36,842 nt of DNA from CAYXDO01 sp964463485 (GTDB taxonomy: Bacteria; Myxococcota; Kuafuiibacteriia; Kuafuiibacteriales; Kuafuiibacteriaceae): assembly GCA_964463485.1 (NCBI GenBank), contig CAYXDO010000105.1, positions 1 to 36,842 of the forward strand. Reading direction: 5' to 3'. The position numbers and the translations under genes were made by a program. This document shows positions 24,010 to 34,400 of this stretch, one piece after another (position 1 is the stretch's first letter; every line of letters starts with the position of its first letter). The notes under the pieces were generated by a model. That model was not told the DNA's origin and did no database searches. It saw only the letters and a program-made list of their open reading frames with translations.

Positions 24010-24116
24010 GGCTACGGCTGAGCGTCCGGCAGCAAAGCGCTGCATTTGGCTGCGGCCCTCGGCCTCGCTGCGGGTTAGGATGAGGCATCGTTCGCTCACA
24101 CCAACGAGCTCGCGGC

Positions 24117-25904
24117 TTGGCTCTTTTGCTGATCGCCGGGTGCCAGTCTGGCCCATTCGTCGCCATTGAGGCGGCGGACCTGCCCGAAGGTTTCTTCCTG
24201 GGCTTCGTGTTCCGCGACGCGGAGGGCGTTTTTGCCGGGTCGACCGCGCTGACGCGCGTGGATGCGGGGCGGGTCGTGCTCGAAACGTCGGAAGCTCCGA
24301 TCGACGCTGAAGAGGTCTTCGCTTTGGCGTGGAGCCTCGAGACGCTCGCGATCCAATTTCCGCCACCGGCGAGTGAGTTGAGCGAACAGCCGCTCGCGCT
24401 CGGCGCTTACGGCGACATACCTTTGGTAGCTCCAGACTGGCAGACCCGAGCTTCCGTCGCGGGTGTCCGACTCGAACCCATGGCTCTCCAGTTTGCGCTC
24501 ACAGCGCCGTGGCTGCCTGCCTGCGATGCCAGTCTCGACGGGAGCGGCAGGTGTGAACCTGTGGAGCTGGCCGCCGAGATCTCGTGCGGGGAGGGCCCCA
24601 TGACTTGTGAGATCGAGCTTCGCCAAAGCGGGTGCGACGTACAGCTCGATGCCGTGCGCTGCGGTCTCGACGTCTTGACCGCCGCGCTCGCGACCAAGAG
24701 CGAAGTCTGTGTTCCAGTCCCCTCCCAAGGCGGATGCGCTCGGAACGCGGAGGGCGTGTTCGACTGCGGAAGCTGCACCGTGGCCTTGCGCCCGAAGCGA
24801 GCGCTCCCCGAGCTCATCGCGAGCGATCGAAGAGCGTTCCTCGAGGTCGAGCCTATGAGTACGCCTGGGCTCGCACCCGGAAGGCTCGTCCTCGACTTCG
24901 TACCCCCAGTCACTGGGTACGCCTCCGACTTCGCCGTGAACGGAGACCGAGCTCTGGTCGTGACCCTGGACGGTGCTTTTCGCGACCTGAGTCCGTTGAT
25001 TTGGAGCGGCCGTGTAGTCTCCGTCGATCTGCGCTCGCTGGAGGTCGTGGCTTCGTCGACCGTGCCGGACAGCCCAAGATTGGTCGTTGCGGATCCGACC
25101 GGGGAAGGATTCGTGGTCGCTTTCGACGAGCCGCTGCGGGTCGTCCGCACCGATCGGGATGGGCGCGTGCTCCAGCTGGTCGAAATTCCGATCGACCCAG
25201 TGCTCCGGACCAGCCCCGGCTCCTTCGTCGTCGCGACCGGCCTCGTCGCCACCGAGTCTTCCGTTGCGCTCGCCGCTTGGATCGATCCGCGCGCCCCCAG
25301 GGGCTCTCGCGAGGAGCGCGCTTCGGCTTCGATCATTCGAGTGCTCGATGCGGAGACTCTGTCCGTAATGGCGGGACGCGACTTCCCGCTGAGTCGATTT
25401 CGCTCGCTGATGTGGTCGCCGCGCGTTCGACGGGAGTGGGTCGTGGCCGACGATCTGTCGAACTCGATCCTCACTCTGGATCGTTCGGACCTCACCCTTC
25501 GCACCGTCATCGCGATCGAGCCCCGAGGAGTCTCGGCCGGTTTCGACCGAGTGCTCGAGCACGCAGCGTCGGGGACCCTGGTGCTCCCGGTCGTTTCCTC
25601 GTCGCCAGGCGTCCACGTGCTCGCGGGCAACGCGGACACCGGCCGGAGCGGCTTTTTCGAGCCGATGGCCGTTCCCATGGCTCTCGCCGAGTGGCCGATG
25701 AGTGGGAGAGTGCTGGTGGCGGCGCTGAGCTCGAGCTTCGAGACTCACCTCGCCCTCTTCGACCCGAGCACGCGCAGGTTCTTGCCGGGGTCGACCTCGC
25801 TTGGTTTCGGTCCCGTGCGAAGGCTCGTCGACGATGGCGAGGGCAACCTGCTCGCGCTCTTGCCGTGGTCTGCAGAACTCGTTCGGCTGCGACCGGCTCG
25901 CTGA
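24117..25904 (+). CDS. Large hypothetical lipoprotein with Cys-rich and propeller-like parts
   Basis: 595 aa from the TTG at 24117, the only standard start in frame before the upstream stop (24081). Lipobox LLIAGC with Cys close to the start; the short n-region lacks the usual basic residues, which appear just upstream in frame (RSHQRARG), so the real start may be a rarer codon such as the ATC at 24087. After a domain of about 130 residues comes a Cys-rich block (about 135-225, twelve or more Cys) and then beta-rich repeats with Asp/Thr-rich turns that look like a YVTN or WD-type propeller. General build resembles the lipoprotein at 15702-18203. Role unknown, probably surface-exposed. Confidence 0.72.
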   Translation: MALLLIAGCQSGPFVAIEAADLPEGFFLGFVFRDAEGVFAGSTALTRVDAGRVVLETSEAPIDAEEVFALAWSLETLAIQFPPPASELSEQPLALGAYGDIPLVAPDWQTRASVAGVRLEPMALQFALTAPWLPACDASLDGSGRCEPVELAAEISCGEGPMTCEIELRQSGCDVQLDAVRCGLDVLTAALATKSEVCVPVPSQGGCARNAEGVFDCGSCTVALRPKRALPELIASDRRAFLEVEPMSTPGLAPGRLVLDFVPPVTGYASDFAVNGDRALVVTLDGAFRDLSPLIWSGRVVSVDLRSLEVVASSTVPDSPRLVVADPTGEGFVVAFDEPLRVVRTDRDGRVLQLVEIPIDPVLRTSPGSFVVATGLVATESSVALAAWIDPRAPRGSREERASASIIRVLDAETLSVMAGRDFPLSRFRSLMWSPRVRREWVVADDLSNSILTLDRSDLTLRTVIAIEPRGVSAGFDRVLEHAASGTLVLPVVSSSPGVHVLAGNADTGRSGFFEPMAVPMALAEWPMSGRVLVAALSSSFETHLALFDPSTRRFLPGSTSLGFGPVRRLVDDGEGNLLALLPWSAELVRLRPAR

Positions 25905-25906
25905 GT

Positions 25907-25934
25907 TTCGCGGGCCGCCGCGACCCGCCGCGAA
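25907..25934. terminator. Hairpin between convergent genes
   Basis: TTCGCGG (25907-25913) and CCGCGAA (25928-25934) pair perfectly around a 14-base GC-rich loop. It sits in the 50-bp gap between the lipoprotein stop and the 3' end of the helicase gene on the other strand and could terminate both. No U-tract. Confidence 0.5.
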
Positions 25935-25954
25935 GCCATCACGCGGCTACTCAG

Positions 25955-28900
25955 TCATACCTCGAGCGCGGCGCGGACGAGTCGTCCTTCGGTGGTCGGT
26001 ACTCCGTACTTCTCTCCGGGCAGCAGCAACCGCCGATCGTTCGTCGCCCAAGTCGTGACTCTCCCGCCGCCGCGCGTCTCCGCCGCAATCAGCGGCTGCG
26101 TCGTGTTCGTCTCCACCAGCATCGCACCTGTCGCGGCCACCGTCGCTCGAATCGACGCGCTCTCCTCTTCGGCCAAAGCGGCGAGCTCCGACGGATCGAC
26201 CTCGATCGTGACCAAGACACCTTCCTCTACCCATCTCGAGACGACCGTCCAGAACGTCCACGCGCTGGCCTCGATCGCGGCATCGAACGCCAGTCGCAGC
26301 TTCAGGTCACGAACGCTACCGGAGTGCAACGCGGACAAGATCGCCGACTCGAGGTCTCGGTACTCGGGACGCGTGTGCTCACCCAACAGGCGCGAGCTCG
26401 GCGGAAGGCGCTGGGCTTCGACGAAGGCCGGCGTGATCAATCGAAGTCCCGCCTGCCGATCCAGGTACTCCACTGCGTATTGAGTGTCGAAAGTGAGTAG
26501 ACACGAGTGACAGGCCGCGGGGCACTTCCCCGGGCATTCGAGGACCTGACGGGCCTTCGCCGCGATGCTCTCCAAGTCATCGAGCGCCGAGGCGACGTAG
26601 CCGGCGCCTCCTTCGGCTCGGTCGAAGAGCAGGATGGAAAACGGCCGCTCGGCGCCCCCCGAGACTGCCCAGCCGATCTCCTTCTCATCCACGCCGAGCC
26701 GAGAAGCCAAGGCTCCTCGCAGCGCGACCGCCGCGGACGTGGCCACGACGCGGTCGAAGACGGGCCCAGTCACGGGCTCCTCCGGCCGAATTTCGAGCAC
26801 GTCGGTCTTCTGAATGCCTCCCAGGGACAGGTTACGCTGAATTTCGAGCTCGGAGTCGTTCCCCGAGCATCGACTCTGTCCGTCGCTTCGGCCGGTGTCC
26901 TTGCCGCCTCGAAGCCTCTTGTGATTTCGCAATCGATCAGGCGGGCCCACCTCGGAGGCCACGCTCTGCTCGGACGCCGCGCGACCGCACGCCAGACAGA
27001 TCGCGTAGCCGTGGTGTTGCTCACCATCGCTATGATGAAACACGACTCCGTCGGAATCATAACGGATGAGCCCACCTCGCGGGTCCGCGAGGCTTTGCCA
27101 GCCGACCTCACTCACCCCGATCCAAGGTTCGATGAAAGGAACGAACCTCTGTCGCGACAAGTCGTTGTGGGGCTGCGCGCGAATGTCGACCGCGAAGCCC
27201 GACGGCCTCAAGAATCGCCGTGACTCCGTGCGACCACGGCATTTGGGACACTCGACCGGCTGGGTCCGCGTCGTCCCGATCGCGCCACACTGCCCGCAGC
27301 GAAAGGCCCACGCGAGCGACTGGACCTCCCGCTGCTGACCCTCGGCCGTAGGTCTGGATTGCCAATTCAGCGTCACTCCTCCGGAGTCGAACACGAGCCC
27401 GTCGATACACACCGCGCTGTCGGGAGCATACTCTCGAATCGCGATCGCGAGCTCGCGGGACGGATACCCACGCACCTTGGTCGGCACGTCCTCTCGATCG
27501 AGCGCCTCCTCCGCTCGGAGCTGCTCGGCCGTCGTGGTCACGAACGGAATGACTCGAAGAGGGAACCCGTAGGCCGGCAGGAATCCTTCGCTGGCGAGGT
27601 GTCTCAGAAAATACTCGCCTTCGAGCCGCGCCTTTTGCGCGCGGAGCGCCCTGACGACCGACGACGCGCGGGCCTGAGTATGGGCACCGGCCAGCTCGAG
27701 CTCCTCCAAGAGTGACTTGTGCTCGTCCCGCCAACGACTCGCGGTGTCTTTGGACATCCTCGCGCTCTCTTCCAACAAGCTCGCCATGGATCTCGACACC
27801 AGCGGCGAGTTCGCGGTGATTCTTCGCAACCCTCGTCTCAGCTCATCACTGTCTCGAGCCTCTCCCGAACACCACGCCCAAAACTCCTCCGCCAAAGCTA
27901 CACCGCCCTCCGAACCTCCACTCGGCAGATAAAAATGTGCACACCGAGATCGAAATCGGTCGGATCCCACCCTGGCCATGAAAGTCCCCAAAATCAAAGA
28001 GCTCACGTGCCGAATCACGATTCGCTCGCTGGTGAGCGCCACGCGAGGCACTCTCAACGGCGTCGTGAAAGGCCACAGCGGATTGTGAAACACCGCCGCC
28101 GCGTGAGGGCTGGCTTGGCAAAGTGTCAACGACAGCGCCTTCGGGTCACCTCTTCTGCCCGCTCGCCCGGCGCGCTGGAGATAGTTCGCCGGAGCCGGCG
28201 GCGCGTTGTTCATCGCGACCGCGTTCAACCCCCCGATGTCGATCCCCATCTCCATCGTCGTGGAGCAGGAGAGCACGTTCATCCGTCCCGTCTTGAACTC
28301 CCGCTCGAGCTCCGCCAACCGACCCTTCTCCTGTTGCGCGGAGTGCTCACCCACCTGCAAGTAGAGAGTAGCACCGAAAGTCACGATTCGATCCGACAGC
28401 TCCGTCCAAATCCCCGCCTGCCGAACCGCAAATACGGCCTGATCGGTGGACAACCACTCGTTCACCTGCGTTCGATCGGAGTCCGTCGGGAACGGCTTCG
28501 GCGGTGTTGGCATCATCAGCTCCTGGCAGCGAATCGATCGATCGAAGCGAGACTCCGTCTGATACGGAGAGTAGCCCCGCAGCGTCGTATCGAGCGCCCG
28601 GTTGGTGATTGGGCAGACCCAAGCCTGTCGAACCGTCGCCAGCTCGACACTATCCAAATCGAGATAGTACCCCGTACGATCGGCTCGGATCGCTCCCTTG
28701 CCGGACAAGTCGTCGAACGCCAGCGCGAGCAGCTCGTCGATGGTCGCCCGATCGTCGTCCGAGTCCGGGTCGAGGCCGAGCGCGAGCGCCGCCAATAAAC
28801 CCAGCCGAGGGACCCCTCCCCGGTCGCTCACCGAGGGCCAGGCCGTCGTTCCCCACTCCGCCCGGGTCTTGGGTGGGGTCAACCGGGTGGGTTTGTAGGG

Positions 28901-31381
28901 CAGGCCCATCCAGCGCAGGAGCTCCGGCGCGGCGAGAGTCGCGGTGCGAGCGCGAACGACGAAGTCCATCCCCAGCTTCAGAAATTGCCGCCACTCCTCG
29001 AGCGTGCCGCCCTGACGTTGCCACGTCGAAGGCGCTCCGGTGATCCGAGCGATGGCCGGATATTCGACTCTGACGAGCCCCAGAGTCTCCAAAGAGGTCT
29101 GCCGTCGCGGCCTTCGCAAGAACTCACGAAACAAGCACAGCCGCGCCATACTCTCCGGCGTCGGCTCGGCGGCCTTGTAGCGGGCCGCCTGGCCGTGCAC
29201 CATCCAGTCCTTCACGGCCCTCGACGCGGCCAAACGGGCGTGGATGGCCTCGAAACGAAGCACTCCACGCGTCGCTCGCGCTTCCAGCTCGACGAGTCGC
29301 GCCCGCTTCTCGGTCAGGATCTCGGCCAAACTTGGATGATCCACCTTTTCGAAGGCCGCGATCTCCCGCCGCAGCGCCTCCGCTTCGGCCGTCGAGACGC
29401 CCACCCGTGCGCTCTCCCACAGCGCATGGTACACCTCCGCCCGGGCCTGCCGTCTCTCCCCCTCGATCTGAATTCGAGTAGCGAACCTGGCCGAGCCCTG
29501 CCGACTGTCCGAAAAAGTGATGAGCTTCCTGCCGTCGGCGGGCAACCCAGCGCCCGCCTTGGGCGCGCTGAGATGCTCCACGAGGGTGGGTACCGCAACG
29601 CCGAGGTAGAAATGAGCGCCCAGACGCACGGACCGAAACAGCTCGCTCCCTTCTCGCTCTTGTCTTCCGCAGCGGGCACACCGCCGATCCTTCGAGCTGA
29701 AATATACTCGCGTCGCCGTGGGTGACTCCTGGCCGAGCCTCCCGGAGAACGGATCGAAGAGGTGCGGTCCAGTCGGCGAACCCGGAGCTGCCTTCACCCG
29801 CGAAGCGCGCGCATACCTGGACACGTCGGCCCAGGCCAAAATCATCCGCTGGACCGTGAACGGCGGAGGAAGGATGGCTTCATCCTCACTCTCGTCCTCT
29901 TCAGGCTCGTCATCGAGCCCCGACTCGGCCTCGAAGCCGCGCCCGAAGAGGCACCCATCCACCTCCGAGGCCGCCAGATAGGTTGCCCCGCAGCCTGCGC
30001 AAGCAGCTACCGAAAACGCGCGAGCCCCACACTCGCACTCCGCTCTGGGCGCGTCGAAGACTTGGCCGAAGGGCCACTTTGGAGAGTCCAGTGGAGTGCC
30101 TCGTCGACCCTCGCACGCGGGATTCGCGCAGGCCCAAAGCTCGTCCTGAGTTCGGTGAAAGACGTGCATTCGCGTCGGCATGAACGCGTTCGCACACTCG
30201 TCCAAAAGGCCGAGCGTGTCGTCCTCCGAAGCCCCCAAGACACTCGAGAGCTCCGACAAAGTCTGCGGTCGCTCTTCGGCCATTCGGCGCCTGAGCTCGC
30301 GCACCTGAGGAGCTCCGAGGAGCCGCGCTGCTCGAGCTCCCGCAGGGAGCCCCCGGAGCTCCGCGAGACTCGGCACGGACAACTCGGCCTCGCTGAGCCC
30401 GGTCGCCAGAGCCGGCGCGAGCCGTCGACCGCCGATCGCCACGACTCGGTCGAGCGCGACTCCGGCCAGATCGGCGACATACCGCTCCAACTCCTTGGCC
30501 GCTTCGACGCCTCCGATCGTGGCGGACGTCGCGACGAACCGAACGTCCTTCGAATCGAAGGCGTGAGTCACGCGTCGCAGGAGCAACGAAATCTCCGCCG
30601 CGCTCGAGCCCACATAAGTGTGCGCCTCGTCGAGGACGATCCACCGAAGGTGGCCCCGTGAAGCCTCGATGATCGGGCGATCTTCGTTACGCACGAGCAG
30701 GTATTCGAGCATCGTGGCGTTGGTGAGCAGCACGGGAGGCGGCGACTTTCGGAGCGCCGCGCGAGAAAGAGCCTCCGCTGGCGCCCTTCGCGCTTCGGCC
30801 GCACTCACTTCGTCCGGAGTCGCGCCGTTGTACAAGCTGAAACGCACGCGGCCTCCGAAGGGCTCCATCCAGGCGCGTAAGCGATCCCGCTGACTATTGA
30901 TGAGTGCGTTCAGCGGGTAGAGAAAGAGAGCCCGCACGCCCACGAGCGTGCCGCGTGCCTCGGACTCTCTCGCCAAATCATCGAGGATCGGAATCAGAAA
31001 ACACTCGGTCTTGCCGCTCGCGGTACCCGTGGAGACGATCACCGACTTCGGAGGCTCCTCCCTCAGCGCCCGCCACGCCCGAACTTGATGGGCGTATGGC
31101 TTGCGCTCGGGCGGAAACCGATACTCCGAGAGCTCCTCGGGAGGTCGATCCATGGCCGCCACCAACTTCGGGTGAATGAAAGGCAACGAGCCAAACTCGG
31201 TCTCGTCGCGCTCCCAGTCGAACAGCGCCTCGAACACCGGCGGCGCCAGGAAGCTCTTGGGCAGCGTCGCCTCCAGGTGGGAACGCAGCTCCACGCTCGC
31301 CAGGCCGAGCTGACTGACCGTCGCCCGGGCCGCCCGCGACGCCAGCTCCCGGTAAACTTCCGAAAAAAGCGCGTCCGTCAT
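25955..31381 (-). CDS. druE: DruE-like giant DUF1998 helicase (Druantia-type defence)
   Basis: 1808 aa superfamily 2 helicase. Motif I STGTASGKTE (117-126), Ia YPLNALINSQRDRL, DEAH box (251-254), SAT (286-288). A long central insertion holds zinc-like Cys pairs (C418/C423, C449/C451, C461/C464, C568/C571). The second RecA lobe has TTMEMGIDIGG (1041-1051) and motif VI QRAGRAGRRG (1069-1078). The C-terminal DUF1998 region has CGQCG and CPKC, DRAEGGAGY and the cluster CPGKCPAACHSC (1616-1627), then about 180 residues more. Very large size plus helicase plus DUF1998 is the mark of DruE, present in all Druantia anti-phage systems. ATG at 31381 has GAGGA just upstream. It follows the 1099-aa gene by 61 bp. 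MrfA-type repair helicases share the motifs but are much smaller; DISARM splits these domains and adds methylases not seen here. Confidence 0.8.
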   Translation of the reverse strand: MTDALFSEVYRELASRAARATVSQLGLASVELRSHLEATLPKSFLAPPVFEALFDWERDETEFGSLPFIHPKLVAAMDRPPEELSEYRFPPERKPYAHQVRAWRALREEPPKSVIVSTGTASGKTECFLIPILDDLARESEARGTLVGVRALFLYPLNALINSQRDRLRAWMEPFGGRVRFSLYNGATPDEVSAAEARRAPAEALSRAALRKSPPPVLLTNATMLEYLLVRNEDRPIIEASRGHLRWIVLDEAHTYVGSSAAEISLLLRRVTHAFDSKDVRFVATSATIGGVEAAKELERYVADLAGVALDRVVAIGGRRLAPALATGLSEAELSVPSLAELRGLPAGARAARLLGAPQVRELRRRMAEERPQTLSELSSVLGASEDDTLGLLDECANAFMPTRMHVFHRTQDELWACANPACEGRRGTPLDSPKWPFGQVFDAPRAECECGARAFSVAACAGCGATYLAASEVDGCLFGRGFEAESGLDDEPEEDESEDEAILPPPFTVQRMILAWADVSRYARASRVKAAPGSPTGPHLFDPFSGRLGQESPTATRVYFSSKDRRCARCGRQEREGSELFRSVRLGAHFYLGVAVPTLVEHLSAPKAGAGLPADGRKLITFSDSRQGSARFATRIQIEGERRQARAEVYHALWESARVGVSTAEAEALRREIAAFEKVDHPSLAEILTEKRARLVELEARATRGVLRFEAIHARLAASRAVKDWMVHGQAARYKAAEPTPESMARLCLFREFLRRPRRQTSLETLGLVRVEYPAIARITGAPSTWQRQGGTLEEWRQFLKLGMDFVVRARTATLAAPELLRWMGLPYKPTRLTPPKTRAEWGTTAWPSVSDRGGVPRLGLLAALALGLDPDSDDDRATIDELLALAFDDLSGKGAIRADRTGYYLDLDSVELATVRQAWVCPITNRALDTTLRGYSPYQTESRFDRSIRCQELMMPTPPKPFPTDSDRTQVNEWLSTDQAVFAVRQAGIWTELSDRIVTFGATLYLQVGEHSAQQEKGRLAELEREFKTGRMNVLSCSTTMEMGIDIGGLNAVAMNNAPPAPANYLQRAGRAGRRGDPKALSLTLCQASPHAAAVFHNPLWPFTTPLRVPRVALTSERIVIRHVSSLILGTFMARVGSDRFRSRCAHFYLPSGGSEGGVALAEEFWAWCSGEARDSDELRRGLRRITANSPLVSRSMASLLEESARMSKDTASRWRDEHKSLLEELELAGAHTQARASSVVRALRAQKARLEGEYFLRHLASEGFLPAYGFPLRVIPFVTTTAEQLRAEEALDREDVPTKVRGYPSRELAIAIREYAPDSAVCIDGLVFDSGGVTLNWQSRPTAEGQQREVQSLAWAFRCGQCGAIGTTRTQPVECPKCRGRTESRRFLRPSGFAVDIRAQPHNDLSRQRFVPFIEPWIGVSEVGWQSLADPRGGLIRYDSDGVVFHHSDGEQHHGYAICLACGRAASEQSVASEVGPPDRLRNHKRLRGGKDTGRSDGQSRCSGNDSELEIQRNLSLGGIQKTDVLEIRPEEPVTGPVFDRVVATSAAVALRGALASRLGVDEKEIGWAVSGGAERPFSILLFDRAEGGAGYVASALDDLESIAAKARQVLECPGKCPAACHSCLLTFDTQYAVEYLDRQAGLRLITPAFVEAQRLPPSSRLLGEHTRPEYRDLESAILSALHSGSVRDLKLRLAFDAAIEASAWTFWTVVSRWVEEGVLVTIEVDPSELAALAEEESASIRATVAATGAMLVETNTTQPLIAAETRGGGRVTTWATNDRRLLLPGEKYGVPTTEGRLVRAALEV

Positions 31382-31442
31382 GACATCCTCATCATAGCGC
31401 GGCCGACGTTAGCTGTATCAATCGGGGCGGACAGCCTCCGCT

Positions 31443-34400
31443 TCATGAGCTGAGACCCAGCGCCAGGTGAATCGTGTGCGCGAGCTCGAACTCATCCGGC
31501 CGGATCGACCGAGCGCGACGGAGCTCGAACTGGAGCGGCTCCGTCACTTTGACTCGACCCAACGCGGCAGCCGCCGAGACCGCCGGCGCCAGCGAAAGCC
31601 ACCTTCGATCTTCAGCTACCCCAGGAAGCTCGATCCCGAGCGACTTGGCGCCCTCCAGGATATCCGAGGTCCCTGGGGAGTACTCAGGGAGCGACCGACT
31701 CAGCTCCGCCACGATTTGGAGCAGCGCGGCCGGCTCCTTGCGCGCGCGCGCGACCCACGGAGAGCCCCGGAGGTCGAGCCCGAGCTCCGGTCTCGCCTCG
31801 GAGAGCCACTCGAGGATCGCGCCCATGTAGAGCGCCTGGCGGGGTGCACACGCAACGAAACCCGAAATCATCCCCCTCAGAATCTCGGACCCGGAGGACC
31901 CGAACGTCTCCTGCGTCGATTTCGACAGTGACTCGAACGCGCGTCGGAACGCCTCGCACGGAAGAGTGCTCCACAGCATCGGCAACTCTTCGAGCCCCTC
32001 CCAAATCGCTACGAAATGCCGCGCAGGAGCCCGAAGCAGTGCGAGCGCGGCGGTCGTCGGCCGCTGTACGATCCGCCGGAGTAGGTCGAAGGCGTTGGCC
32101 GGAACGATCCCGAGCCGCGCGAGCTGTCCGTCGACTACGCTCCAATCCGGATCGAGCGGGTTACGTTCGAGCGCCGCGACCGCCGCCTCCATCAACTCGG
32201 CCCGCCGAATCGGATCGCCCGTCCGAATCGCGGCATGAAGCAGCGACTCCTCCTCCTCGATCGGCCCAGGCACGGTCACGCGGAGGGGTCGGATCCCGCG
32301 CGGCCCGACGACGAGGTAGGGCCCGGGACGGCAAGCAGAGTATTCGAGGACCCAGGTTCGTTCGGAGAGGCGGCGAAGCGGCGCGGGCTCGCTCATCCGC
32401 CAAATGGGGAAGGCTTGGAGACTCTCCGCGGCGTCCCACGTTTCGGGAAGCGAAACGCTTCGCTGAGTAGGCTCGCGCTCGACCGCGAGCTCCGCGTGGT
32501 GTCGTTGCACGAGTAAGACTGGCGGCCTGCCGGACCCCCCCGAGATTTTGAGTCGAACCCGTGCATCGAGCTGATCGGACGAAGAGAGTTGGGCCGCGAC
32601 CAACCCCCGCAGAGCATCCAACCCGAGCTCGTCCCGAGTGGGATCGACGGAGCTCAGCCGACCGAGGATCGCCCACTTACCCGGGCGTTCGCCCTGCGCC
32701 TCGAGTCGTCCCTCCACGAGGTACCCTCCTCGTCCGTGGGCGTGGCCACCCACCGCTCGGACGGACGCGAGCCCTTCGAGGTCGGAGGCCGACATGCTCT
32801 CGGCGCCTCGCAGAAACGCGGTGAAGGTCAAAGGAGACAGGATCTTGATCGGCAGCTCGATCGCGCCGAAGCGCAGGTGCAAACTCAGCGTGCGGGCGGT
32901 TTCGGACGGGCTCAGCTCGACGACGAATTTTCCGCCATCCCTTCTCACCTCGACCGCCGAAGGGCCTGCGACGCCTACGTCAGTGAGTCGAGCGCTGGAG
33001 AGGGTCACGTGGCCGCCTCGCGCGAGCGGCTGGGCTTGCAGTGAGAAATCGCCTGGGAGCACCCGGACGGGGCTCGAGAAGACCTCCTCTCGTTCCGTTC
33101 GAACCCGGACTCGCCCAAGCCCCAAGCCAGGTGTGGCCGTCCAGGAGCCTCCGGCTCCGCGCCACTCGAGCTCGCGGCCGCTCACGGCCTTGGCCAACCC
33201 ATCGACTCCGACTCGGAAGACCGTGGGCGTGCCGAGCCAGAGGTCGTCCTCGAACGGGTTCGCCAGCCTCGCCCCGCGCAAGTAGTAACTCGTGGCCTCG
33301 TCGCTGGGCGCTCCGCTCTCGATCAAGACGGAGCGATCCTGCTCCAGCTCGTCCCAACTCACTCGAGCCCGACCCGACAGCGCGAACAGGGCTCGGCCAG
33401 TCCGAGCTTCCGCCGTGAGCTTCCCGATGGGTTCGGCGGTGCCTTCGAGGACCTCGAGGGAGCCCGAGGCTGGGACCGCGACGACGAGCTTCTCGGCCAT
33501 GAGCCGTGCCTCGCCGGTGGCACGAAGCGGCAGGTGATGCGGATCCGAGCAAGCGAAGGTCCAGGGCCCTGTGCCGAGGGACTCTCCGCCAGGGAGCTCG
33601 ATCGATCGGTCGCCAAAGCCGAGTCGAAGCTCCCCGTCGAAGGTGGTTTCGGAATCGTGGTCGACCTCGACCTCGTACGAGTCACCTTGGTACTGCCGGT
33701 AGAGCAACGCGCCCCTCTTGTGGCTCTCGGCTCCCCTGACGAGGCGGAGCTCGATGCGGGACGGGAGCTCGAGGTTCGGTCCGAGTCCGAAACGTTTGGA
33801 GACCTCGTCGGCGCGCAGCATACCCGGCAGGGTGAGCTTGCGATGGAGCCGCGGCGGATCGAGGGAGAGAAAGGAGTCTATCCCGATGCGCGCGGGCGTT
33901 GGGGCACGCGCCTCTAGAAGTCCACGGACGAGCTCGTTGGCGAGCTCGTCGTCGGTTTCGATGGGGAGCCGCGAGCGCCACCCAGGATCGTACCGATCGA
34001 GCCAGAGCTCGGGGGAGGCGGACGGGGGGGCGCGTCGCCTGAGTTGGGCAATTTCGTCGACGAGCGCTGCCGAGAGCCCAACGAGAATCTCGTTGCGAAG
34101 GGATTCGGGGAGGACCGAAGCGGAGGCTCGCCACGCGAGCTCGATGGAGCTCGTATGGGGATAGGTCTCGCGCTCGCGGAGGAGGTCCCGAAAGAACCGT
34201 CGGACGTGAGCCCCTTCGGAGCGTAGGAGCCAGAGGGGCAAGCCACCTTCACAAGCGAGGGTGAAGAGGTACTCGGTGCCGAGAGGGCCGCTGAGTATGC
34301 CGCGGCCGAGGAACGAGAGTCCCTTGCGGACGACTTCGTAAAGGCGTCGCGCCGGAGGTGAGTAGGCGAGCGGCTCCAGGACGAGGCGCCAGGTCCAAGG

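Noticed and set aside
23941..24116. A tRNA-like or ncRNA gene between the DUF1801 gene and the next lipoprotein
   Set aside because: Only a 13-bp near-palindrome is present; no cloverleaf or other consistent fold could be drawn.
25955..31381. DISARM (drmA/drmB) as the identity of the helicase locus
   Set aside because: Helicase and DUF1998 are in one protein and no methylase or phospholipase D-like drmC gene is nearby.
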